Origin: Caryophanales bacterium UBA1424
GTDB lineage: Bacteria; Bacillota_I; Bacilli_A; RFN20; CAG-826
Assembly: GCA_002329705.1 (NCBI GenBank)
Contig: DCUC01000009.1
Span: 1-6,156 of the forward strand
DNA: 6,156 bases
Direction of reading: 5' to 3'
Shown: piece by piece, positions 1 to 5,863 of the stretch
Layout: the number at the start of each line of letters is the position of its first letter
How positions within the stretch are numbered: position 1 is the first letter of the stretch
Made by a program: the position numbers and the translations under genes
Notes under the pieces: generated by a model
Told to the model about the DNA's origin: nothing
Databases searched by the model: none
The model's input: the letters and a program-made list of their open reading frames with translations, nothing else

Positions 1-133
1 CCTGATGGGCGCGACGCTTTATGACACGAGCACCTTAGGATTTATCCTAAAAACAATCGGGACGAATCTTGGTCTCAACGGTATTTTCCTTGGCTTAGGC
101 AGTTATCTCTTCTCCAGAAAAGACCTGAAATAA
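1..133 (+). CDS. 3' end of an unrecognised gene, probably a membrane protein (partial)
   Basis: An open frame enters from the left edge (codons in phase with base 2) and ends at TAA 131-133, giving 43 C-terminal residues. The visible part is mostly hydrophobic and glycine-rich, with a segment like FILKTIGTNLGLNG and then IFLGLGSYLF, followed by a basic tail SRKDLK. That pattern fits a last transmembrane helix with a positively charged cytoplasmic end. I do not recognise the family. The stop lies only 5 bases from the stop of the convergent minus-strand gene, and a plausible terminator for this gene sits downstream at 166-210, inside that neighbour. The frame is read from its stop codon and its protein-like composition only, so confidence is moderate. 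Confidence 0.6.
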   Translation, partial: LMGATLYDTSTLGFILKTIGTNLGLNGIFLGLGSYLFSRKDLK

Positions 134-138
134 ATATC

Positions 139-1332
139 TTATTTGTCGCGTTTTAAAACCATCTTAAAGTGGGGGATGTTCGCGTCTAAATAGACGTCTC
201 CCACTTTTTTAAAGCCCAGCTTCTCATAAAAGCCGAGGGCCTGAACCTGCGCTCCTAAAGTAAAAATCAGGGGATTGGTCTTGGCCAAGAGCATTTCGAT
301 CAGAAAAGAGAGGGCTTTCTTGGTATAGCCAAAGCCCCGGTATTGTTTTAGTGTGCAGATGCGCGAGAGATGGACGAGTCGCTCTTCGTCAAATGTATAG
401 CGAATCGCTCCGATCGGCGTTTGATCTTTATAGATTAAAAGATGTTCCTGACCCTCGTCGCTTCCGTCGAACTCGTCTTGCGGCGGAACACTTTGCTCGA
501 TTAAAAAGACATCGGTGCGGATCTTGGCCATAATCAGGGCATCTTCCTTGCTCAGAACTGGTTTCAGCGATAAATCGCTACCTTCAATCTTATAAAAGAT
601 CTCTTTGCCCCATAAGTCTTCTTGCTCGTAGTTATAAAGCATCGTTAAGAAGTTCTCTTTGGCGTCGGGATATTTTTTGTATATTCCAGCCAACAGATTC
701 TTGACATCCTCGCGAGTGGTGAAGCCATCGCTCGGGCATGGGCTCTTCATGACCGGAAACTTTTCTTCGCGCGCTGTTTTCTCGATCTCACTTTCACGGC
801 ATAAGATGAGTGGCCGGATGAAATCGATATCAGCTTTTTGTAGGTGCATCTTCGGCACAAAAGTAGCGATTCTTCCGCCGTAGAGCTCATTCATGAATAA
901 GGTTTCAATCGCATCTTCGGCATGATGGGCAAAAGCGACTTTCTTCGCCCCCAGCCCTTTGGCGACTTTATTGATGGCGGCCTTCTTCATCCGCGAGCAG
1001 ATCGAACAGGGGAGATGTCCGCCTTCTTTGGTGTGTTTGGCAAGGATGGGATAGACGGTACTGGCATCGGCGATGACTAGTTCCATACCTAGTGTTCTAA
1101 CATACTCCTGAATGGCGGACGGATCAAAACTAGCAAAGCCGAGATCGAGCATGACGGGTATGATTTCAAAGTCGCACTGGGCGAATTTACGATATAGATT
1201 CAACGCGTATAAAAGGACAAGCGAATCCTTGCCTCCGGAGACGCCGACGACAATCTTATCGCCCTGATTGATCAGCGAAAAACGCAGGTCGGCATTACGG
1301 ATGGAAGCTAAGACTTTTCTAATCGCGCGCAT
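139..1332 (-). CDS. TtcA-like tRNA 2-thiocytidine synthetase fused to a GNAT acetyltransferase
   Basis: This 397-residue protein has two domains. Residues 1 to about 240 are a PP-loop ATPase of the TtcA family, which uses ATP and an Fe-S cluster to thiolate cytidine 32 of tRNA. It shows the ATP-binding SGGKDS at 32-37, the cysteine pair PCSIC (C109, C112), a third cysteine in SPCP (C199), and HHAED at 136-140. C109, C112 and C199 match the cluster cysteines known for TtcA. Residues about 255-397 are a GNAT domain of YjcF/ElaA type: EQSVPP near 279, DEFDG at 286-290, the acetyl-CoA loop QYRGFG at 330-335, FYEKLGF at 368-374 and IPH at 386-388. Firmicute TtcA-like proteins usually end near 240 residues, so the GNAT part is an addition. 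The frame is unbroken through the junction. The ribosome site is weak (GGG, 8 bases before ATG). A good promoter lies upstream, divergent from truB. Cytosolic. The substrate of the GNAT part is unknown. Confidence 0.9.
   Translation of the reverse strand: MRAIRKVLASIRNADLRFSLINQGDKIVVGVSGGKDSLVLLYALNLYRKFAQCDFEIIPVMLDLGFASFDPSAIQEYVRTLGMELVIADASTVYPILAKHTKEGGHLPCSICSRMKKAAINKVAKGLGAKKVAFAHHAEDAIETLFMNELYGGRIATFVPKMHLQKADIDFIRPLILCRESEIEKTAREEKFPVMKSPCPSDGFTTREDVKNLLAGIYKKYPDAKENFLTMLYNYEQEDLWGKEIFYKIEGSDLSLKPVLSKEDALIMAKIRTDVFLIEQSVPPQDEFDGSDEGQEHLLIYKDQTPIGAIRYTFDEERLVHLSRICTLKQYRGFGYTKKALSFLIEMLLAKTNPLIFTLGAQVQALGFYEKLGFKKVGDVYLDANIPHFKMVLKRDK
166..210 (+). terminator. Probable intrinsic terminator of the upstream gene, inside the antisense 3' end of the convergent gene
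   Basis: Bases 166-176 (AAAGTGGGGGA) pair with 197-207 (TCTCCCACTTT), giving 11 pairs including one G-T wobble. Inside, 183-187 (CGTCT) pairs with 192-196 (AGACG) around a four-base loop. A run of six T follows the stem on the plus strand (205-210, the first three also in the stem). Read on the minus strand there is no T-run after the stem, so the signal points to plus-strand transcription from the gene ending at 133. The same bases encode about residues 375-389 of the minus-strand GNAT domain. The six-base internal loop and short U-tract lower confidence. Confidence 0.5.
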
Positions 1333-1350
1333 TTGTTATACCCAAGATAT

Positions 1351-1387
1351 CAAGTTAGATTATAATGTTTACCATGGAAAGTGTGAA
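1351..1387 (-). promoter_or_regulatory. Promoter of the TtcA-GNAT gene
   Basis: Read on the minus strand, TTCACA (1387 to 1382, five of six bases of the -35 consensus) is followed after exactly 17 bases by TATAAT (1364 to 1359, perfect -10). Transcription would begin near 1351, leaving an untranslated leader of about 19 bases before the ATG at 1332. The -35 box lies inside the first codons of truB and the -10 box is shared with the opposite promoter. This is the better of the two promoters by consensus match. Confidence 0.65.
1361..1374 (+). promoter_or_regulatory. Promoter of truB (-10 element), giving a leaderless or nearly leaderless mRNA
   Basis: A perfect TATAAT lies at 1361-1366. It is the other reading of the palindrome ATTATAAT (1359-1366). 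There is no TG extension, and no good -35: TTGTTA at 1333-1338 is 22 bases away, and only weak matches exist at 17-18 bases. A normal -10 to start distance places the first transcribed base at 1373-1374, and the purine A1374 is the first base of an ATG. No other promoter was seen just upstream of truB. Confidence 0.5.
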
Positions 1388-2237
1388 TCAAAAAAGCGGA
1401 ATCCTTTTGCTCGATAAAGTAATCGGGCCGACCTCTCGGCAAGTAGTAAACGGCGTCACTTCCCTTTTACGCACCAAAAAAATCGGCCACGTCGGCACGC
1501 TTGATCCGTTTGCTTCCGGACTTTTGATTCTGACCGTCAACCAGGCGACCAAAATCGGCGCCTATCTCGAGGCTCTCGATAAGACATATATCGCGCATTT
1601 AAAACTCGGGATTCAGACCGACACGGGTGATTTAACGGGCGAGATGATTGCCACTCAAAAAGTACCGAATAACCTTGATTTTGCAAAAATTAGCGACGTT
1701 TTACATTCTTTTTTAGGAAAAAGACTGCAAATTCCCCCGATGTACAGCGCCCTCAAACGCGAGGGAAAACCGCTTTACAAATACGCTCGCGAAGGTCTCG
1801 AAATCGAACGACAGCCACGCGAGATTGAAATCTTTGATATCAAGTTATTGAGCTTTGATAATGATGTTATCGAATTCTCGGCGCGAGTCAGCAAAGGCAC
1901 ATACATCCGAACTCTTGGCGAAGAAATAGCGGTGGCCCTCAATACGCTCGGGCATCTTATTTCCCTGCGCCGGACGGCGATCGGAAACTTTCAAATTAAG
2001 GATGCCATGTCGCTTGAAAACACCTCATTTGCGAGGCTCATTTCAATTCGCGAGGCTCTCGCTCATCTTCCTGTGTTTGAGGTCGATGAGACGAGCGTAA
2101 AAGACATCATGAATGGCAAGCCAGTCAAACTCCCAGAAATCGGCCAGATAGTCCTTTTGGTGAGCGGCGAAAAAGCGGTGGCCTTATACGAAAAGCGCGC
2201 TGATGGTTTATACTATTCTCGACGGGGATTATTTTAG
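1374..2237 (+). CDS. truB: tRNA pseudouridine(55) synthase TruB
   Basis: TruB converts uridine 55 in the T-loop of tRNA to pseudouridine. The protein shows the family's motifs in order: SGILLLDK at 8-15, GHVGTLDPFASG at 38-49 with the catalytic aspartate at D44, IPPMYSALK at 120-128, KGTYIRTLGEEIA at 174-186, and RRTAIGNF at 199-206. A short C-terminal extension (about 235-287) fits the small TruB C-terminal domain. Length 287 residues is normal. An in-frame ATG at 1365 would add three residues, but it overlaps the -10 TATAAT at 1361-1366 and so should not be in the transcript; I therefore prefer ATG 1374. Neither start has a Shine-Dalgarno sequence, which fits leaderless translation. The stop TAG abuts the ATG of ribF, so the two are probably cotranscribed and coupled. 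rbfA, a frequent upstream neighbour, is absent here. Confidence 0.95.
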   Translation: MESVNQKSGILLLDKVIGPTSRQVVNGVTSLLRTKKIGHVGTLDPFASGLLILTVNQATKIGAYLEALDKTYIAHLKLGIQTDTGDLTGEMIATQKVPNNLDFAKISDVLHSFLGKRLQIPPMYSALKREGKPLYKYAREGLEIERQPREIEIFDIKLLSFDNDVIEFSARVSKGTYIRTLGEEIAVALNTLGHLISLRRTAIGNFQIKDAMSLENTSFARLISIREALAHLPVFEVDETSVKDIMNGKPVKLPEIGQIVLLVSGEKAVALYEKRADGLYYSRRGLF

Positions 2238-3131
2238 ATGAAAACGATTTTGCTCGAGCTTGAAAATCTTCCGCGCTTTGCCTCGCCGATCAGCATCTGC
2301 CTCGGTAATTTTGACGGCGTCCACATCGGCCATCAGCAAGTGATTAAAAAAGCTGTTCTCGACAGCGGTACGGAAGTCGCGGTCCTGACTTTTGATGCTC
2401 CTCTTGGAAGCGTCATCGACGGAAGAAAAGCTAAGCAGGTTTTGACCTCGGTAAGCGACCGCTTTCAAATTATTCACCGCCTCGGCGCGGACTATCTTTT
2501 CGTCCTTCATCTCGACGAAAAATTGCTTAGCATGTCAGCCGAGGATTTTATCGTCCAAGTCTTGAAGAAACTCAATGTCGCAAAGGTTTTTGCCGGCGAG
2601 GATTATCGCTTCGGCCACGAGCAAGCCGGCGACATCGAATTGCTCAGCAAACACTTCTCCGTCACGAGCCTTCCCCTTTTTGATGTCGAACACCATAAAG
2701 TATCGACGAGTCAAATCATCGCTTTCCTCAAGCAGGGCAAGATTAATAAAGCCAATGAACTCTTGGGCCGCCACTATCAGATGCACGGCACGATCAGCGA
2801 AGGACTGCACAATGGCAAGACGATCGGCTTTCCGACCGCGAATTTAAAATTAAGCGCCCCTTATGTCATTCCTAAATTCGGCGTCTACAAAACGATTTGC
2901 TATATCGATGGCTTTCCTCATCTCTCGCTTACTAATGTGGGATTACATCCGACGATTCAGCAGCTCGACATGCCTTCAATCGAAGTCCATATTCCTAATT
3001 ATGAAGGGGAAGATTACGGCAAGACGATGTACTTGGAATTCATCGCTTTCTTAAGGCCCGAGCAGCGCTTTACCACGCTTGACGAATTAAAGGCACAAAT
3101 TTCCCGTGATATCGTCTCGATTAAGCCCTAG
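2238..3131 (+). CDS. ribF: Bifunctional riboflavin kinase / FMN adenylyltransferase RibF
   Basis: RibF phosphorylates riboflavin to FMN and then adenylates FMN to FAD. Residues 1 to about 165 are the nucleotidyltransferase domain: [10 protein letters not shown] at 23-32 carries the HxGH motif (H29, H32), and GEDYRFG stands at 120-126. Residues about 180-297 are the kinase domain: [11 protein letters not shown] at 193-203, FGVYKT at 214-219, NVGLHPT at 233-239, the likely catalytic glutamate E249 in IEVHI, and FLRPEQRF at 271-278. Length 297 is usual. One oddity: where the family has ISSTRIR, this protein has VSTSQII (155-161), without either arginine, so the adenylation step may be altered. 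The start codon directly follows the truB stop (TAGATG); a weak GGGGA lies about 10 bases upstream, which fits translational coupling. The kinase motifs look intact. Confidence 0.93.
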   Translation: MKTILLELENLPRFASPISICLGNFDGVHIGHQQVIKKAVLDSGTEVAVLTFDAPLGSVIDGRKAKQVLTSVSDRFQIIHRLGADYLFVLHLDEKLLSMSAEDFIVQVLKKLNVAKVFAGEDYRFGHEQAGDIELLSKHFSVTSLPLFDVEHHKVSTSQIIAFLKQGKINKANELLGRHYQMHGTISEGLHNGKTIGFPTANLKLSAPYVIPKFGVYKTICYIDGFPHLSLTNVGLHPTIQQLDMPSIEVHIPNYEGEDYGKTMYLEFIAFLRPEQRFTTLDELKAQISRDIVSIKP

Positions 3132-3143
3132 AAGAAATAATAA

Positions 3144-3172
3144 TTGCATTCCGTTTTCAATAACTATATATT
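3144..3172 (+). promoter_or_regulatory. Candidate promoter of rpsO
   Basis: The AT-rich gap after ribF holds TTGCAT (3144-3149, matching the TTG of the -35 consensus) and, 17 bases on, TATATT (3167-3172, five of six -10 bases). Transcription would begin near 3179, just before the foldable leader at 3182. TATAAG at 3175-3180 is an alternative -10 with a poorer partner. No terminator was seen after ribF, so some rpsO transcripts may also come from truB-ribF. Confidence 0.45.
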
Positions 3173-3181
3173 TATATAAGC

Positions 3182-3240
3182 GACTTGGTCGATGCCTGGC
3201 GAGTCTCCGACGCCAAGCGCTGATCAAGCTAAGTACCAAG
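3182..3240 (+). promoter_or_regulatory. Structured rpsO leader, possible S15 autoregulatory element
   Basis: CTTGGT (3184-3189) pairs perfectly with ACCAAG (3235-3240), closing a domain that ends right before the ribosome binding site. Inside, GCcTGGCG (3194-3201) pairs with CGCCAaGC (3211-3218) with one C-A mismatch. A small third arm GCT/AGC near 3219-3229 is possible, which would make a three-way junction. Many bacteria let excess S15 bind such an mRNA structure, which imitates its 16S rRNA site, and block its own translation. The pairing is visible; the regulatory role is inferred from that precedent. Confidence 0.45.
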
Positions 3241-3247
3241 AAGGAGG
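3241..3247 (+). promoter_or_regulatory. Strong ribosome binding site fixing the rpsO start
   Basis: AAGGAGG lies 8 bases before ATG 3256. It shows that translation starts there and not at the upstream in-frame ATG at 3106, which lies within ribF. It directly follows the closing strand of the leader stem, so folding of the leader could affect ribosome access. Confidence 0.85.
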
Positions 3248-3255
3248 AAATAGAC

Positions 3256-3525
3256 ATGGCTCTATCCAAAGAAAGAGTGGCTGAACTGATTAAGGAATAC
3301 GGCAAAAACGCCAACGATTCCGGTTCACCCGCCGTCCAGATTGCCCTCTTGACCGAGCAGATTACAAATCTGACCGCTCATCTCAAGGCCAATAAAAAGG
3401 ACCATCACTCGCGCCGCGGCTTATTGATCGCCGTCGGCAAGCGCAGAAGTCTGCTCGATTATCTAAATCGCACGGACCGCGATGCCTACATCAAGCTCAT
3501 CGCCAGCCTCGGCATTCGCAAATAA
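3256..3525 (+). CDS. rpsO: 30S ribosomal protein S15
   Basis: S15 is a primary binder of the central domain of 16S rRNA and helps form bridges to the 50S subunit. The product is 89 residues, exactly the usual length. Recognisable features are the N-terminal helix [12 protein letters not shown], the conserved [14 protein letters not shown] (23-36), NLTAHLK (38-44), the rRNA-binding KDHHSRRGL (48-56) and [11 protein letters not shown] (60-70). The start is fixed by a strong ribosome site. rpsO followed by pnp is one of the most conserved bacterial gene pairs. A terminator follows 14 bases after the stop, so rpsO is at least partly its own unit; the leader suggests feedback control by S15. Confidence 0.97.
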   Translation: MALSKERVAELIKEYGKNANDSGSPAVQIALLTEQITNLTAHLKANKKDHHSRRGLLIAVGKRRSLLDYLNRTDRDAYIKLIASLGIRK

Positions 3526-3539
3526 GCACAGATGATGAT

Positions 3540-3569
3540 AAACCGCGAATTATATCGCGGTTTTTCTTT
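3540..3569 (+). terminator. Intrinsic terminator between rpsO and pnp
   Basis: AAACCGCGA (3540-3548) pairs perfectly with TCGCGGTTT (3555-3563) around a six-base loop, followed by a T-rich tract (3561-3569, one C interrupting). It lies just after the rpsO stop, as terminators do between these genes in other bacteria, and would partly isolate pnp from rpsO transcription. Confidence 0.88.
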
Positions 3570-3598
3570 GTTAATTCATATTACTTTCTAATATGATG

Positions 3599-3607
3599 TG
3601 TTATAAT
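3599..3607 (+). promoter_or_regulatory. Extended -10 promoter of pnp
   Basis: TGTTATAAT (3599-3607) is a perfect -10 hexamer with the TG extension one base upstream. No good -35 stands at 16-18 bases, which extended -10 promoters can tolerate. Transcription would begin near 3613-3614, giving a leader of about 30 bases with a GAGG ribosome site at 3628-3631, 11 bases before the pnp ATG. Confidence 0.65.
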
Positions 3608-3642
3608 TACTAACTGTTAAATGAAATGAGGAAATAGAATTC

Positions 3643-5826
3643 ATGAAAAGAACATTCGAATTGCAATTCGAAGGAAGAAAACTCGCCGTAGAAGTCGGCG
3701 AACTAGCCAAGCAGGCTGACGGCGCCGTGCTCGTCCGCTACGGCGAAACGGTCGTCTTATCGACAGCCGTCGCCAGCAAAGAACCAAAAGATAGCGACTT
3801 CTTCCCGCTGACGATTGGTTATGAAGAAAAACAGTATGCCGTCGGCAAGATTCCCGGCTCCTTTTTAAGAAGAGAAGGCCGCCCCAGCGAACACGCCACG
3901 TTGACGGCCCGCTTGATCGACCGCCCGATTCGCCCGATGTTTGCCGAGGGCTTCCGCAACGAAGTCCAAGTCGTCAACACCGTCTTGAGCGTCGATTTAG
4001 ACAACACTCCGGAAATGTCGGCGATGCTCGGTTCATCGCTGGCCTTATCGATCAGCAACATTCCGTTTGATGGCCCGATCGCCGGCGTCCAGGTCGGACG
4101 CGTCGATGGTAAGTTCATCATCAATCCAAATACCGAAGAGAGTGAAAAATCCGACATCCATCTCTCCGTCGCCGGCACCAAAGAAGCCATCAACATGGTC
4201 GAATCCGGCGCCGCCGAAGTGAGCGAAGAAGATATGCTCGAAGCCTTGATGTTCGGCCACCAAGCCATCGTCAAGCTGTGCGAGTTCCAAGAGAAGATAA
4301 TAGCTGAAGTCGGCGTCGCCAAGCGCGAAATCGTCCTATACCATGTCAGCGAAGAAATTGAAAAGGATATTAAAGACCGCGCCGAGAAGCGCCTGGTCAA
4401 AGCGATATCGATTTTTGATAAACTCGAACGGCAAAACGCCATCGACGATATTCAAAAAGAAATTATCAGCGATTACGAAAACCGCAAGTATGACAGTGAA
4501 AAAGTTGCCAAGACGACCGTCTCGATGGTTAAAGAAGTGCTTGAAACCATCGTCGCCAACGAAGTCAGGCGTTTGATCACCGAAGATAAAGTCCGCCCCG
4601 ATGGCCGCAAAGTCGACGAAATCCGTCCCCTCAGCGCTCAGGTCGACCTCCTGCCCCGCACGCATGGTTCCGGTCTATTTACCAGAGGCCAAACCCAAGT
4701 TCTCTCCGTCACGACGCTCGGCTCGTTAAAAGATGAGCAGATCATCGATAATTTGACGGCTGAAGACACGAGAAGGTTTATGCACCATTACAACTTCCCG
4801 CCGTATTCCGTCGGCGAAGTCGGCCGCATGGGCAATCCCGGCCGCCGCGAAATCGGCCACGGCGCCTTAGGCGAAAGAGCCCTCTCCTATGTCATTCCGA
4901 ACGAAGAAGAATTCCCCTACAGCATCCGCGTCGTCAGCGAAGTCCTCGAATCCAACGGTTCCTCCTCGCAGGCCAGCATCTGTGCCGGCTGTATGTCGTT
5001 GATGGCCGCCGGCGTCCCGATTAAGGCCATGGTCAGCGGCATCGCGATGGGTTTAGTCACCTCGGGTCCCTTAGACGGCAAACACCCCTATACGATTTTG
5101 ACCGATATTCAAGGTCTCGAAGATCACTTCGGCGACATGGACTTTAAAGTGGCCGGTACCGCCAAAGGCATTACCGCTTTGCAGATGGATATCAAAATCC
5201 GCGGCATCACCCGCGATGTTTTAAAAGAGGCTTTAGCCGAAGCTCATAAAGCGCGCGCTGTCGTGCGTGAGGCGATGGAACAAGCCATCACCGAACCGCG
5301 TCCGGAAGTCGGCAAATACGCCCCCAAACTCGACAAGATGAGAATCGACATCGATAAGATCCGCGATGTCATCGGCACCGGCGGCAAAGTCATCAACGAT
5401 ATCATCGCAAAATGCGATGACGTCAAGATTGACATCGACGATGACGGTTTCGTCGTGATTTATCACATGAACCGCGAATCGATCAATAAAGCCAAGCAGA
5501 TGATCGAAGATATCGTCCGCGTCGCCAAGATCGGCGAAGTGTTTGAAGGCACCGTCACCCGCGTTGAGGATTATGGCGCATTCGTCAACCTTTTCGGCAA
5601 TGTCGACGGCTTATGCCATGTCTCCCGCCTCGGCTGGAGCTATGTCGCCAATGCCAGCGATGTCGTCAAGGTCGGACAAAAACTTAAAGTCGTCGTCAGC
5701 GAAATCGATGATCACGGCAAAGTTAAAGTTTCGCATCGCGAGTTTACCGAAAAACCGGAAAACTATGTCGAGCGGCCGGAGCGTCCAGCCTTTAATAAGG
5801 GACCCAAAAAACCATTCCGCAGATAA
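3643..5826 (+). CDS. pnp: Polyribonucleotide nucleotidyltransferase (PNPase)
   Basis: PNPase degrades RNA 3' to 5' by phosphorolysis, releasing nucleoside diphosphates, and can run in reverse to add tails. It works as a ring-shaped trimer in the cytosol. The 727 residues contain two RNase PH domains (about 1-225 and 320-545) joined by a helical domain, then a KH domain (about 555-620) with the GTGG loop at 578-581, an S1 domain (about 630-700), and a basic tail ending KKPFRR. The active site is in the second RNase PH domain: the phosphate-binding SNGSSSQAS at 437-445 and the acidic residues D494 and D500 with K502 in the segment [11 protein letters not shown]. The RNA-gripping FFRR loop of the first domain reads FLRR (74-77), a conservative change. 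All key residues are present. It has its own promoter after the rpsO terminator. Codons strongly favour C at the third position, as expected of a highly expressed gene. Confidence 0.98.
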   Translation: MKRTFELQFEGRKLAVEVGELAKQADGAVLVRYGETVVLSTAVASKEPKDSDFFPLTIGYEEKQYAVGKIPGSFLRREGRPSEHATLTARLIDRPIRPMFAEGFRNEVQVVNTVLSVDLDNTPEMSAMLGSSLALSISNIPFDGPIAGVQVGRVDGKFIINPNTEESEKSDIHLSVAGTKEAINMVESGAAEVSEEDMLEALMFGHQAIVKLCEFQEKIIAEVGVAKREIVLYHVSEEIEKDIKDRAEKRLVKAISIFDKLERQNAIDDIQKEIISDYENRKYDSEKVAKTTVSMVKEVLETIVANEVRRLITEDKVRPDGRKVDEIRPLSAQVDLLPRTHGSGLFTRGQTQVLSVTTLGSLKDEQIIDNLTAEDTRRFMHHYNFPPYSVGEVGRMGNPGRREIGHGALGERALSYVIPNEEEFPYSIRVVSEVLESNGSSSQASICAGCMSLMAAGVPIKAMVSGIAMGLVTSGPLDGKHPYTILTDIQGLEDHFGDMDFKVAGTAKGITALQMDIKIRGITRDVLKEALAEAHKARAVVREAMEQAITEPRPEVGKYAPKLDKMRIDIDKIRDVIGTGGKVINDIIAKCDDVKIDIDDDGFVVIYHMNRESINKAKQMIEDIVRVAKIGEVFEGTVTRVEDYGAFVNLFGNVDGLCHVSRLGWSYVANASDVVKVGQKLKVVVSEIDDHGKVKVSHREFTEKPENYVERPERPAFNKGPKKPFRR

Positions 5827-5863
5827 CAAGGCTCTAAAGTCTTGCCTATATAGAGGTCAATAG

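Noticed and set aside
128..144. Inverted repeat AAATAA/TTATTT between the convergent stops
   Set aside because: It is made only of A-T pairs with no GC core, so it is too weak for a terminator.
659..883. 74-codon plus-strand frame opposite the TtcA domain
   Set aside because: Antisense shadow of a confidently identified gene, with no recognisable features.
1365..1373. ATG 1365 as the truB start
   Set aside because: It overlaps the -10 element, so it should not be transcribed, and it has no ribosome site.
3106..3255. In-frame upstream extension of rpsO from ATG 3106
   Set aside because: It would add 50 residues to a protein of fixed 89-residue length and overlap ribF; the strong ribosome site at 3241-3247 fixes ATG 3256.
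3621..3629. Two-codon open frame (ATG AAA TGA) in the pnp leader, its stop overlapping the GAGG site
   Set aside because: It has no ribosome site of its own and such short frames are common by chance in AT-rich leaders.
3819..4442. A 207-codon open frame antisense to pnp
   Set aside because: It lies wholly within pnp, is low-complexity (rich in serine, isoleucine and threonine), has no ribosome site, and is explained by the strong third-position C bias of pnp.
5827..5844. Possible hairpin CAAG/CTTG after pnp
   Set aside because: Only four pairs with a ten-base loop and no T-run; not a credible terminator.
5543..5863. A 106-codon plus-strand frame ending just before the oxidase start
   Set aside because: It is an out-of-frame reading of the pnp S1 domain with no family features.
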